Source: Clostridia bacterium
GTDB lineage: Bacteria > Bacillota > Clostridia > Oscillospirales > Acutalibacteraceae
Length of the DNA: 46,930 nt
Assembly: GCA_017436285.1 (NCBI GenBank)
Contig: JAFSDL010000002.1
Span: 1 to 46,930 of the forward strand
Direction of reading: 5' to 3'
Shown here in pieces: positions 8,209 to 15,745 of this stretch. Position 1 is the stretch's first letter; each line of letters opens with the position of its first letter. The translations under genes were made by a program, and so were the position numbers. The notes beneath the pieces are model-generated. The model saw only the letters and a program-made list of their open reading frames with translations. It did not search any database and was not told the DNA's origin.

Positions 8209-9080
8209 TATTAATAATTGGTTGCGGCTTTTTGGGTAGTTATGTTTTAAAGCACATAACTGAAACATCCAAAGAACCGGTGATAGCAACCGTTCGTGAT
8301 ATGAATAATATCCCTGACATTGTTGGAGTGGAATATATACAATGCGAACTCACAAACACGTCGGACATAACAAAGCTGGCAGATAAATGTAAGAATGAAC
8401 CACTTACGGTGTTCTATTTTGCAGCTTGTCACAATATTGACTTTGTATATGAAAATCCCGAAAAGGCAAAAAAAATAAATATTGATTCACTAGAGCTTTT
8501 TATATCTTCTTTCCCCAATATAAAGAGGTTGTTTTTTGCATCAACTGACTGTGTTTATGGAGAGGGTAAAGAAAATAATTTCAAATTCAACGAAATGTCT
8601 GAGTTGAATCCGATTAATGAATATGGAAATCAAAAAAAATCGGCGGAAGAAATAGTGCATGCTAATGGTTTTACGGTTTGTCGTTTGCCTTTTATGTTGG
8701 GACCCTCGTTATCATCAAAGCCACATTTTTATGACAATATATGCTCAAAGCTTTTAAATGAAGAAAAAATTGAAATGATTGATGGAATGAAGCGAAATGT
8801 TCTGAGTTATGAACAGGTGGCTATGTTGATATTTGAATTATCAAAGCTTGAGAAACTTCCCGATACAATAAATATTTGTTCAGATAAAGTAATGAGTAAA
8901 TATGAAATTGGTTGTGTATTAGCCAAAAAGCTCAACGTATCTTTGAACTTGGTTCAAAAAATAACAGAAAAAGATAGCAAAAAGTTTTTTAACGACAGAA
9001 GAGCCTCCTGTATAGATATGGATAATGGTCTTCTGAAAAAGTTGATAGGGGTTACAGCGATTAACTGGGAGGAAGAATAA
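8205..9080 (+). CDS. SDR NAD(P)-dependent sugar reductase/epimerase (RmlD/WcaG-like)
   Basis: 291 aa. The N-terminal GCGFLGSY is a shortened Rossmann glycine motif of the kind seen in RmlD-like reductases. A catalytic Tyr140-x3-Lys144 lies in YGNQK, and STDCVYG is the preceding Ser/Thr site. It probably reduces or epimerises an NDP-sugar, possibly downstream of the first SDR; this is inference from the operon. It overlaps the upstream gene by 4 nt and the downstream kinase by 1 nt (TAATG). SD GGTGAAG lies upstream. Confidence 0.8.
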   Translation: MILIIGCGFLGSYVLKHITETSKEPVIATVRDMNNIPDIVGVEYIQCELTNTSDITKLADKCKNEPLTVFYFAACHNIDFVYENPEKAKKINIDSLELFISSFPNIKRLFFASTDCVYGEGKENNFKFNEMSELNPINEYGNQKKSAEEIVHANGFTVCRLPFMLGPSLSSKPHFYDNICSKLLNEEKIEMIDGMKRNVLSYEQVAMLIFELSKLEKLPDTINICSDKVMSKYEIGCVLAKKLNVSLNLVQKITEKDSKKFFNDRRASCIDMDNGLLKKLIGVTAINWEEE

Positions 9081-10057
9081 TGTTAATGTTAAGAACTCCA
9101 TTCAGGGTTTCTTTTTTCGGAGGAGGAACAGATTATTACGACTATTTCTCTCAATATGGTGGCAGTGTTTTATCAACAACTATTGATAAATATTGTTACT
9201 TAACCATAAGAGAATTGCCTCCTTTTTTTGAGTATAAAAATCAGCTTACATACTCTAAAATTGAACGTTTTGATAAGGTTTCTGAAATTCAGCATCCTCT
9301 TGTAAGAGCAGCCTTGGAGTATATACCCACAGAAAGAATACAGATAGCATATGATGCGGATTTACCTGCTTGTTCGGGTATCGGTTCCAGCTCTTCTTTT
9401 GCGGTAGGTCTTCTTCAAGGTTTGCATGCCTTGAAAAATGAGTATCCTGACAATATGACTTTAGCTAAAGAAGCAATTTATATTGAAAGAGTGTTGTGTA
9501 ACGAAGGCGGCGGTGTTCAGGATCAGATTGCAGCGGCTTTTGGCGGGTTGAATCGTTTGGATTTTTCGGGTGACGGGTATAAAGTGACCCCCATTGAAAT
9601 AAATGAGGAAAGAAATGATAACTTTCAAAACAATCTGATGCTTGTTTTTACAGGGTTTACAAGATATTCAAGTGTAATAGCAACGGAGCAACAAAAAAGC
9701 ATTCCGTCAACTCTTGCACAATTGCATGAAATGAAATCACTTGTTGATACAGCTGAAAATATTTTGAAATCAGGAGATTTAGATGATTTCGGAATATTGT
9801 TAGATTATACATGGCAATTGAAACGTTCATTGTCGGATTATATCAGCAACTCGGAAATTGATGAATTGTATGAACGGGCAAAAAAATATGGTGCACTTGG
9901 TGGCAAAATTCTCGGAGCCGGCGGAGGCGGTTTTATGTTACTGTACGTTCCGCAGGACAAGAGAGAAGAATTAATCCATAGTTTCAATGATTTGAAAATT
10001 GTTCCATTCAAACTGGAAAAAGAGGGCACTAAAATAATTTTTCATAATGAATCTTGA
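9080..10057 (+). CDS. hddA: GHMP kinase, D-glycero-D-manno-heptose 7-phosphate kinase type (HddA-like)
   Basis: 325 aa. RTPFRVSFFGGGTDYYDY is the sugar-binding N-terminal motif shared by HddA/HldE-independent heptose kinases and fucokinase-like enzymes. The ATP-binding motif is ACSGIGSSSSFAVG (~97-110) and the C-terminal GHMP motif is LGAGGGGFML. The expected reaction is heptose-7-P to heptose-1,7-bisphosphate, whose later steps are in the HddC-GmhB fusion at 3675. GmhA, which makes heptose-7-P, is not in the window. The start overlaps the previous stop; GGGAGGAAG is the SD. A second ATG at 9086 is possible. Confidence 0.82.
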   Translation: MLMLRTPFRVSFFGGGTDYYDYFSQYGGSVLSTTIDKYCYLTIRELPPFFEYKNQLTYSKIERFDKVSEIQHPLVRAALEYIPTERIQIAYDADLPACSGIGSSSSFAVGLLQGLHALKNEYPDNMTLAKEAIYIERVLCNEGGGVQDQIAAAFGGLNRLDFSGDGYKVTPIEINEERNDNFQNNLMLVFTGFTRYSSVIATEQQKSIPSTLAQLHEMKSLVDTAENILKSGDLDDFGILLDYTWQLKRSLSDYISNSEIDELYERAKKYGALGGKILGAGGGGFMLLYVPQDKREELIHSFNDLKIVPFKLEKEGTKIIFHNES

Positions 10058-10066
10058 ATTTGATAG

Positions 10067-10105
10067 AAAAGAGTGTTGTTAAAAATAAAAGCAATACTCT
10101 TTTTT
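10067..10105 (+). terminator. Terminator of the heptose operon
   Basis: Arms AAAAGAGTGTTG (10067-10078) and CAATACTCTTTT (10092-10103) form a 12-bp stem (one G-U) followed by T, 10 nt after the kinase stop. Confidence 0.8.
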
Positions 10106-10152
10106 ACTTGATTTTAAGTGTAGACTAATATCTGATTAATTTGGTGATGAAA

Positions 10153-11058
10153 ATGAAAAAAACAATATTAATTATTTTCGGTAGCTTATTGGCTCTTGTT
10201 CTTGTTGCAGCTATTGTTCTTGTGGGTAACACCTTTATGTATTACCCCCACTACAAAGATAACAAAACAACTGTCATAATCGAGCCTGCTGAAGCCAATA
10301 TCAGAATGATGAGCTATAACCTTCGTTGCATCAGCCCTCTTGATTGGGGCAAAAAGGGTTGGTTTTACCGTGCAGATTTGATTATTGAGGATATTGCAGA
10401 GGAAAAGCCCGGTGTTATCGGCTTTCAGGAGGCAACAAAATGGCATTATTCATATCTGGTTGATTCCTTAGAGGGCTATGATTCCGTTATTACATACCGT
10501 GACGATGCCTTCAATTCCGAGGGGTGCCCCATATTCTATAACACAGAGCTTTATAGCCTTGTTGATAAAGGCTCTTTCTGGCTTTCGGAAACACCTGAAA
10601 CCCCAAGCAAATCCTGGGGCGCACAGTATAACCGAGTTTGCAGTTATGTTATATTAACAGAAAAAGCAACGAACAAAGATTTTGTTGTTTTCAATACCCA
10701 TCTCAGCCACGTCAGTGATGAGGCAAGAATTAACGGAATCGGCGTTGTTCTTGACAAAATCAGCGAGTTCGGTTCTCTTCCGTCAGTTATTATGGGTGAC
10801 TTTAATGCAGAGGAGGGCTCAGTTACCTATAACAATGTAACAGAGAATTTTACAGATGCAAAATATGCAACCGAAAACACCTCTGATTCCCATACCTACA
10901 ACGGTTGGAACAACCCTGAAAAATTCAAACGAATTGACTATTTTATGATTTCCAAAAAGGGCATAAGCGTTGATTCCTATGATGTGCTTTCAGGTATGAG
11001 AAACGGCGATTATACAAGTGACCATTGCCCCTTAATAATCGAAATTAATTTGGATTAA
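10153..11058 (+). CDS. Endonuclease/exonuclease/phosphatase (EEP) family protein, membrane-anchored
   Basis: 301 aa. One N-terminal membrane segment (ILIIFGSLLALVLVAAIVLV) is followed by an extracytoplasmic EEP domain. Visible motifs: MMSYNLRC, GFQEATKWH (catalytic Glu), FNTHLSHVS, IMGDFNAEEG (catalytic Asp/Asn) and TSDHCPLIIE (catalytic Asp-His). The family includes DNases and lipid or phosphate-ester hydrolases; the substrate here is unknown. The ATG at 10153 is used because GGTGA lies 5 nt upstream; TTG 10141, GTG 10144 and ATG 10147 are in frame. It is monocistronic and follows the heptose operon terminator. Confidence 0.85.
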   Translation: MKKTILIIFGSLLALVLVAAIVLVGNTFMYYPHYKDNKTTVIIEPAEANIRMMSYNLRCISPLDWGKKGWFYRADLIIEDIAEEKPGVIGFQEATKWHYSYLVDSLEGYDSVITYRDDAFNSEGCPIFYNTELYSLVDKGSFWLSETPETPSKSWGAQYNRVCSYVILTEKATNKDFVVFNTHLSHVSDEARINGIGVVLDKISEFGSLPSVIMGDFNAEEGSVTYNNVTENFTDAKYATENTSDSHTYNGWNNPEKFKRIDYFMISKKGISVDSYDVLSGMRNGDYTSDHCPLIIEINLD

Positions 11059-11060
11059 TT

Positions 11061-11130
11061 TCGATTAGCTGCCAGATGCCAGTCGCCAGCTACCAGATGA
11101 TAGCAGATAGCAAATAGTAATTAGTAAAAG
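11061..11130 (+). repeat. Heptanucleotide tandem array 1
   Basis: From 11068 the sequence falls into 7-nt units: GCTGCCA GATGCCA, then GTCGCCA, GCTACCA, GATGATA, GCAGATA, GCAAATA, GTAATTA, GTAAAAG. Units drift from NNNGCCA to NNNNATA but keep the 7-nt phase. Similar arrays lie at 22525, 22666, 28301, 28749, 31841 and ~32020. Confidence 0.75.
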
Positions 11131-11143
11131 TATTGTGAAGCCT

Positions 11144-11240
11144 ATCATCCCTGTTTCATCTTTGATGAAATAGGGAGGGGGACCGCGTCAGCGGTGGTGG
11201 GTAGTCCCGTAAAGAAGTTCCCTTTGTAAAAGTATCGCAA
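11144..11240 (+). repeat. Structured ~97-nt intergenic element, copy A
   Basis: A hairpin CCCTGTTTCATC-TTT-GATGAAATAGGG, then GGGGG, a second hairpin ACCGC-GTCA-GCGGT, then GGTGGG, a CCCGTAAAGA block and GTAAAAGTAYCGCAA. Copy B at 22185-22282 has the same order with different but paired stems. It continues into a further hairpin ACCATCGCTTGCGATGGT at 11246-11263, which is identical to the second hairpin of copy B. Confidence 0.75.
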
Positions 11241-11317
11241 CCTTTACCATCGCTTGCGATGGTGGGTGGTACAAAACTGTAAAGCAATATATCAATTTTG
11301 AAAGCAAGGTGAACCCT

Positions 11318-12004
11318 ATGACAAACACCAAACAAATTAACACTAATTTAAAACCTGCCATTGTTTTTCTTTCTTCTTTGGTAGCGACAGGAATATTCAT
11401 TTTCTCAACCTTGTTTGCAACCTCTGTTTGTACAAAATGGTATGGCTTGCTTATAGGCGTTGCGCTGATGCTGGTAGCCATTCCCATTCATTGCCAAGGT
11501 GAGAAATCAAAGGTTTACTATGTTTTGAGCTTTCTTGTTAATTCTGTTGCCAATGGTTTTTCCCTATCGGCTTTTTACAATGACCAAAATGAAGCACTGA
11601 ATGTTGGCGAAATGCTAAAAGCCTGTGTTTTGCCAATTGCGTTACTGTTTGTTGTTTTTCTTTTAGTTCAGTTCTTTCCTGAAATTAAGAAATATATCTG
11701 CATTTCAGGTGTTGTTATAGGCTGTGTAATGCTTGTTGCTTTCATTGTATTGTCTGTGAAGCAGGGTGGAGTGTTTTTTAGTTTCGGGTTCTTTGCAATA
11801 TTACTTTCGCTCTTTTCGCATTGTGTAATGGGGGTTACCGCAAATAACAAACGAGACGGTTTAAGGGATATTTCCTTTGGCAGCTTCGGAGCATTTATAA
11901 TAATATCAATTGTGGTGTTGTTTGTTATAAGTGATGGTGAAATTCTTGAAGGCTTTGATGTGGGTGGCGGAGAGAGTAGTAAAAAATCAAAAAGGAATAA
12001 ATAA
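11318..12004 (+). CDS. Integral membrane protein, unknown
   Basis: 228 aa with about six hydrophobic segments and a short charged tail (ESSKKSKRNK). I recognise no family. The ATG at 11318 is chosen over GTG 11309 because AAGGTGA lies 5 nt upstream of it. It stands alone between a repeat-filled gap and a bidirectional terminator. Nothing in the context suggests a job. Confidence 0.6.
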   Translation: MTNTKQINTNLKPAIVFLSSLVATGIFIFSTLFATSVCTKWYGLLIGVALMLVAIPIHCQGEKSKVYYVLSFLVNSVANGFSLSAFYNDQNEALNVGEMLKACVLPIALLFVVFLLVQFFPEIKKYICISGVVIGCVMLVAFIVLSVKQGGVFFSFGFFAILLSLFSHCVMGVTANNKRDGLRDISFGSFGAFIIISIVVLFVISDGEILEGFDVGGGESSKKSKRNK

Positions 12005-12012
12005 AAACCAAT

Positions 12013-12054
12013 CACTCGGTTAAGAAAAAACTTTTCTTAACCGAGTGACTTTTT
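12013..12054. terminator. Bidirectional terminator between convergent genes
   Basis: A perfect 16-bp stem (CACTCGGTTAAGAAAA at 12013-12028 with its complement at 12032-12047), loop AAC, flanked by T5 on the right and A5 on the left. It serves the membrane protein gene (+) and the aminotransferase operon (-). Confidence 0.9.
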
Positions 12055-13222
12055 ATAACTCATTTATAAACTCTTCTATTCTCTCAAGTGCTTTGATTAT
12101 ATGCTCCGTTGAGTAGCAGTAAGATGCTCTTACGAACCCTTCTCCGCCTTTGCCGAAAGCAGTTCCGGGAACAACCGCAACCTTTTTGCTTTCTAAAAGC
12201 TTTTCGCAGAATTCTTCGCTGGAAAGACCCGTGCTTTTAATGCAGGGGAAAGAGTAAAACGCCCCTTTAGGTTCTCTGCAAGTAAGCCCTAATTTGTTAA
12301 AGCCGTTAACAATGAGTCGTCTTCTGCGGTCATATTCTGCTCTCATTTTCTCGATTGCTTCGTCACCATTTCTCAGAGCTTCAACCGCCGCATATTGCGA
12401 GGTGGTGGGAGCGCACATTATTGCATATTGGTGAATTTTAATAACCTGTTGCATAATCGCTTCGGGACCACAAGCGTAGCCAAGTCGCCAGCCTGTCATT
12501 GAATATGCCTTGGAAAAACCGTTTACTGTAATGGTTCTTTCCCACATACCGTCAATTGAAGCAGGGGAAATATGTATGTAATCTCCGTAGGTTAATTCTG
12601 AATAAATTTCATCTGAAATAACAATAATGTTTGTTCCTTTGAGAATTTCTGCAATTTTTTCCAAATCCTCTTTTTCCATAACCGCACCTGTGGGGTTGCA
12701 GGGGTAGGGGAGAATTAGCGCTTTTGTTTTCTCTGAAATTGCGTTTTTCAGCTCTTCTGCGGTAACCTTAAAATTATTTTCTGCTTTGGTTTCAATAATA
12801 ACGGGTACACCGCCTGCAAGGCTTGTTATGGGCTCATAGCAAACATAGCTTGGCTGTGGAATAATAACCTCGTCACCGGGGGCAACAATGGCTCTGATTG
12901 CGCCATCAATAGCCTCACTGCCACCAACGGAAACAAGTATTTCCGTTTCGGGTTTGTATGTAATGTTGTATCGTCTTTTAAGATAAGCAGAGATTTCTTT
13001 TCTCAGTTCAATTGTACCGCGGTTTGCGCTGTATTTTGTTCTGCCTCTTTCAAGGGAGGTTATACCTGCTTTTCTGATGTGCCAGGGAGTCTGAAAATCG
13101 GGCTCACCAACACCTAAAGATATAACGTCCTCCATTGTGGCTGCAATATCAAAAAATTTTCTTATGCCCGAGGGCTTGATTTGGGTTACAGCAGGGTTTA
13201 AAACCTTGTTATAATCAATCAT
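12053..13222 (-). CDS. Class I/II aminotransferase (aspartate aminotransferase type)
   Basis: 389 aa, PLP fold type I. The PLP lysine is Lys238 in GFSKAYSMTGWRLG. YPCNPTGAVM and SDEIYSELTY supply the cofactor Asn and Asp/Tyr. Family members transfer amino groups between amino acids and 2-oxo acids; Asp or aromatic substrates are likely, but the exact one is not readable. The start at 13222 (MIDYNKVLNPAV) is supported by AGGGGGCAG. It overlaps the Lrp gene by 8 nt, so the two are probably translationally coupled and the regulator may respond to this enzyme's substrate. Confidence 0.88.
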   Translation of the reverse strand: MIDYNKVLNPAVTQIKPSGIRKFFDIAATMEDVISLGVGEPDFQTPWHIRKAGITSLERGRTKYSANRGTIELRKEISAYLKRRYNITYKPETEILVSVGGSEAIDGAIRAIVAPGDEVIIPQPSYVCYEPITSLAGGVPVIIETKAENNFKVTAEELKNAISEKTKALILPYPCNPTGAVMEKEDLEKIAEILKGTNIIVISDEIYSELTYGDYIHISPASIDGMWERTITVNGFSKAYSMTGWRLGYACGPEAIMQQVIKIHQYAIMCAPTTSQYAAVEALRNGDEAIEKMRAEYDRRRRLIVNGFNKLGLTCREPKGAFYSFPCIKSTGLSSEEFCEKLLESKKVAVVPGTAFGKGGEGFVRASYCYSTEHIIKALERIEEFINEL

Positions 13223-13700
13223 AAATGAACTGCCCCCTGGTATCTTCCTCAGTGTCAAAAAGCTCAACATCAAGCTCTTTATAGCGGCGCATAACAAAAT
13301 GAGTTGCAGTAGATGTTACAGAGTCAATTGTTGCAAGCTCTCTTGCAACAAAGCGAGCCACATCCTGAAGTGTTTTACCCTTAACAACAACATTAAGGTC
13401 ATAAGAGCCGGACATAAGATAAACGGATTCAACCTCGTGGAAGGACATAACCTTTTCAGCAACCTCTTCAAAGCCTGAATCTGCTTTGGGCACAACATTA
13501 AGCTGAACAATGGCGGAAACATAGGCATCATCATATTCATCCCAGTTGATAACAGCCTTGTAGCCGCGAATCATACCGTCCTTTTCAAGCTGTTCAATTT
13601 CATTTTTTACTTCATTTTCAGTAACACCGAGCATTGTTGCAATCTGGTCGTTTGTGTAACGGGCGTTCTTAGCTAAAAGCTTTAAAATTTCATATTTCAT
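13215..13700 (-). CDS. Lrp/AsnC family transcriptional regulator
   Basis: 161 aa. An N-terminal winged helix (~1-55: LLAKNARYTNDQIATMLG) is followed by an alpha-beta RAM/AsnC ligand-binding domain (~65-140). These proteins bind amino acids and assemble as dimers to octamers. It sits second in the DUF436-Lrp-aminotransferase operon and overlaps the aminotransferase by 8 nt, so control of amino-acid metabolism, possibly of its own operon, is inferred. Confidence 0.9.
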   Translation of the reverse strand: MKYEILKLLAKNARYTNDQIATMLGVTENEVKNEIEQLEKDGMIRGYKAVINWDEYDDAYVSAIVQLNVVPKADSGFEEVAEKVMSFHEVESVYLMSGSYDLNVVVKGKTLQDVARFVARELATIDSVTSTATHFVMRRYKELDVELFDTEEDTRGQFIYD

Positions 13701-13712
13701 AATAAAAAATCC

Positions 13713-14255
13713 TTACATTAAATCTTCGTTATAGTGTGCTCTTTCGCCACCGATGAATTTTGGTCTTACTCTTGCGGCAGTGAGGACAGCATTTCCAATT
13801 TTGTTGTTTTTAAGCCTTACGGGAACAGCAACTTTCTTAAGATGCATACCGATTAAGGTTGAGCCGATGTCAAGCCCTGCATCTGCCTTGATTTCCTCAA
13901 GTGCAACGGGATTTTTAAAGGTCTTGTATGCAACAGTTGCAAATGAACCGCCCGCTTTTGGTTGGGGAACAACATTAACATATTCACCATTAGGAACTGC
14001 ATCCTCTTCAACAATAATTGCCCTGTTAAGATGCTCGCAGCATTGTGCCGCAACGAAAACTCCATATTCATTTGCAGCCTCGTATATGCCCTCAAAAATT
14101 GCATTTGCAGTTTCTGGGGAGGAATTAGTACCTATTTTATCACCGATTACCTCACTTGTTGAGCAACCGATAACAAGAATCTGTCCTTTTTTCAATTTTC
14201 CGATTTCAATAATTTCCTTTGCGGCGGAATAAGCCTCTTGTTTAATTGTGTTCAT
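13713..14255 (-). CDS. ywlG: DUF436 / TIGR01440 family protein (YwlG-like)
   Basis: 180 aa, the usual size of the YwlG family. Conserved-type stretches: GCSTSEVIGDKIG, CCEHLNRAIIVE, VPQPKAGGSFATVAY, DIGSTLIGMHLK. The function of the family is unknown to me. It is first in a three-gene operon with an Lrp regulator and an aminotransferase, 12 nt before the Lrp start, with SD TAGGAGTG. Confidence 0.88.
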   Translation of the reverse strand: MNTIKQEAYSAAKEIIEIGKLKKGQILVIGCSTSEVIGDKIGTNSSPETANAIFEGIYEAANEYGVFVAAQCCEHLNRAIIVEEDAVPNGEYVNVVPQPKAGGSFATVAYKTFKNPVALEEIKADAGLDIGSTLIGMHLKKVAVPVRLKNNKIGNAVLTAARVRPKFIGGERAHYNEDLM

Positions 14256-14285
14256 AACAACACTCCTATTTTGTTTTCACCCTGT

Positions 14286-14313
14286 ATTTTACACGAATTT
14301 TTAAAAAAGTAAA
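14286..14313 (-). promoter_or_regulatory. Promoter of the ywlG-lrp-aminotransferase operon
   Basis: On the minus strand: TTTACT (14313-14308), 16 nt, TAAAAT (14291-14286), preceded by TG. It is about 30 nt upstream of the start codon and back-to-back with the ftr-trx promoter. Confidence 0.55.
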
Positions 14314-14322
14314 GGCTTGTTA

Positions 14323-14351
14323 TTGATATGTTGATAAATTCTTGCTAAAAT
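14323..14351 (+). promoter_or_regulatory. Promoter of the FTR-like/thioredoxin operon
   Basis: TTGATA (14323-14328), 17 nt, TAAAAT (14346-14351) preceded by TGC (extended -10). The leader is about 30 nt. Confidence 0.75.
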
Positions 14352-14386
14352 ATAGAGGTGAAAACAATTTATATAGGGGTGTTACT

Positions 14387-14587
14387 ATGGCAGTTAAGCT
14401 CAATGAAGATAAAGAGGTTGTTGCAAGAATAAAGGATGGACTTAAAATGAAGGGGGGCTATTGCCCCTGCAGGCTTGAAAGAACCGAGGAGAATAAATGC
14501 ATCTGCAAGGAATTCCGTGAGCAGATTGCAGATCCGGATTTTGAGGGCTACTGCCACTGTATGCTTTATTATAAATCAAAAGACTGA
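14387..14587 (+). CDS. Ferredoxin-thioredoxin reductase catalytic-subunit-like protein
   Basis: 66 aa. All six cysteines of an FTR catalytic chain are present as CPC (26-28), CIC (38-40) and CHC (56-58), the set that holds a 4Fe-4S cluster next to the redox disulfide. Spacing is C-x9-C and C-x15-C, whereas plant FTR has x16 and x8, and the protein is much shorter than plant FTR. It likely passes electrons from ferredoxin to the thioredoxin encoded 13 nt downstream. ATG 14387 is preceded by AGGGGTG; the longer upstream frame lacks motifs. I see no variable-chain partner. Confidence 0.8.
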   Translation: MAVKLNEDKEVVARIKDGLKMKGGYCPCRLERTEENKCICKEFREQIADPDFEGYCHCMLYYKSKD

Positions 14588-14600
14588 GAGGAAAATAAAT

Positions 14601-14912
14601 ATGGCAGAATTAACAATTACAAGTGCAAACTTTGAAGAAAAAGTTTTAAAAAGTGAAAAGCCCGTTTTAGTTGATTTCTGGGCAACCTGGTGCGGTCCTT
14701 GTCAGATGATAGCACCAACAATTCACGAAATTTCAGAAGAAAGAACAGATATTGTTGTTGGTAAGGTTAATGTGGATGAGGAAATGCAGCTTGCAATGCA
14801 GTTCGGCATTTCAAGTATTCCAACACTCCTTGTTTTCAAGGATGGAAAGCTCGTTAATCAGGGCGTAGGTCTTCTTCCGAAGGCAAGTGTTTTAAAGTTG
14901 ATAGATGGCTGA
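14601..14912 (+). CDS. trxA: Thioredoxin
   Basis: 103 aa, standard single-domain length. The active site is WCGPC, the cis-Pro motif is SSIPTLLVFKDG, and FWATW precedes the active site. It reduces cytoplasmic protein disulfides. GAGAGGA is the SD. It forms an operon with the FTR-like gene, which suggests ferredoxin-driven reduction and not, or in addition to, NADPH-driven reduction. A terminator follows directly. Confidence 0.95.
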   Translation: MAELTITSANFEEKVLKSEKPVLVDFWATWCGPCQMIAPTIHEISEERTDIVVGKVNVDEEMQLAMQFGISSIPTLLVFKDGKLVNQGVGLLPKASVLKLIDG

Positions 14913-14916
14913 ATTT

Positions 14917-14948
14917 CAGAATCCGCTTCGGCGGATTCTGTTATTTTA
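14917..14948 (+). terminator. Terminator after trxA
   Basis: CAGAATCCGC-TTCG-GCGGATTCTG: a 10-bp stem with a stable TTCG tetraloop, followed by TTATTTTA. Confidence 0.9.
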
Positions 14949-14979
14949 TTACATATTTATTACAAATCAGCCACATTGT

Positions 14980-15008
14980 TTGACAGTTGACAATATTTAT
15001 TGTATTAT
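14980..15008 (+). promoter_or_regulatory. Promoter of the tmk-apbE run
   Basis: TTGACA (14980-14985), 17 nt, TATTAT (15003-15008). A second TTGACA overlaps at 14987. No terminator is visible until after apbE, so this may drive all seven genes. Confidence 0.8.
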
Positions 15009-15076
15009 TAATGAGTAGAATTGGAATAATATGATGTAATATTGCGGTCATATTTAGAAGGGTATGTAAAAGTATT

Positions 15077-15739
15077 ATGTTTATTGATTTAGAGGGGCTT
15101 GACGGTTGCGGCAAAACAACCCAGACCGAGCTTGTCTGCAAAAGGCTTGCCGAGGATGGAATTGATTTTAAAAAAATCAAGCTTCCCGATTATGAAAGCG
15201 ATTCAAGTATTCTTGTAAGAAAATATCTTGCAGGGGATTTCGGTAAGAATGCAGGGGATGTTAATGCCTATGCAACCTCTGTTCTTTACGCAGCGGACAG
15301 GTTCGCCTCATACACAGAAAAATGGAAAAAGGAATATCTTGAGGGCACATTGATTTTTGCAGACCGCTATACTCCCGCCAATGCAATTTATCAGATGACA
15401 AAGCTCAATAAATCAGAGTGGGACGAGTACCTTGATTGGCTCTTTGATTTTGAATATAACAAAATCGGTATTCCCGCACCTGACAAGGTGATTTTCCTTG
15501 ATATGCCCGTTGAGGTTTCTCAAAGGCTTATGACTCAACGCTATGAGGGTGACGAAAATAAAAAGGATGTTCACGAGGCAAATGTTGATTTTCTCAATGC
15601 TTGTCGTGAGGCTGCTCTTTATGCAGCAGATAAATGCGGCTGGGTAATTGTTCCTTGCTCAGAAAACGGTGAGCCTCTTTCAATTGAGTCAATTAACGAT
15701 ACAGTTTATAAAATTTTGCTTGACACTATAAAGAAGTAA
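15077..15739 (+). CDS. tmk: Thymidylate kinase
   Basis: 220 aa. The P-loop is EGLDGCGKTT (6-15), followed by the dTMP-site DRYTPAN and a lid region with QRYEGDENKKD. It phosphorylates dTMP to dTDP. The ATG at 15077 has only a distant SD (AAGGG, 14 nt). It is first of a seven-gene co-directional run, with 6 nt to the next gene. A divergent N-terminal extension is absent. Confidence 0.92.
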   Translation: MFIDLEGLDGCGKTTQTELVCKRLAEDGIDFKKIKLPDYESDSSILVRKYLAGDFGKNAGDVNAYATSVLYAADRFASYTEKWKKEYLEGTLIFADRYTPANAIYQMTKLNKSEWDEYLDWLFDFEYNKIGIPAPDKVIFLDMPVEVSQRLMTQRYEGDENKKDVHEANVDFLNACREAALYAADKCGWVIVPCSENGEPLSIESINDTVYKILLDTIKK

Positions 15740-15745
15740 TTCATT

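Noticed and set aside
11188-11487. 99-aa open frame on minus across repeat copy A
   Set aside because: It spans the structured repeat and the start of the + membrane gene, and has no SD.
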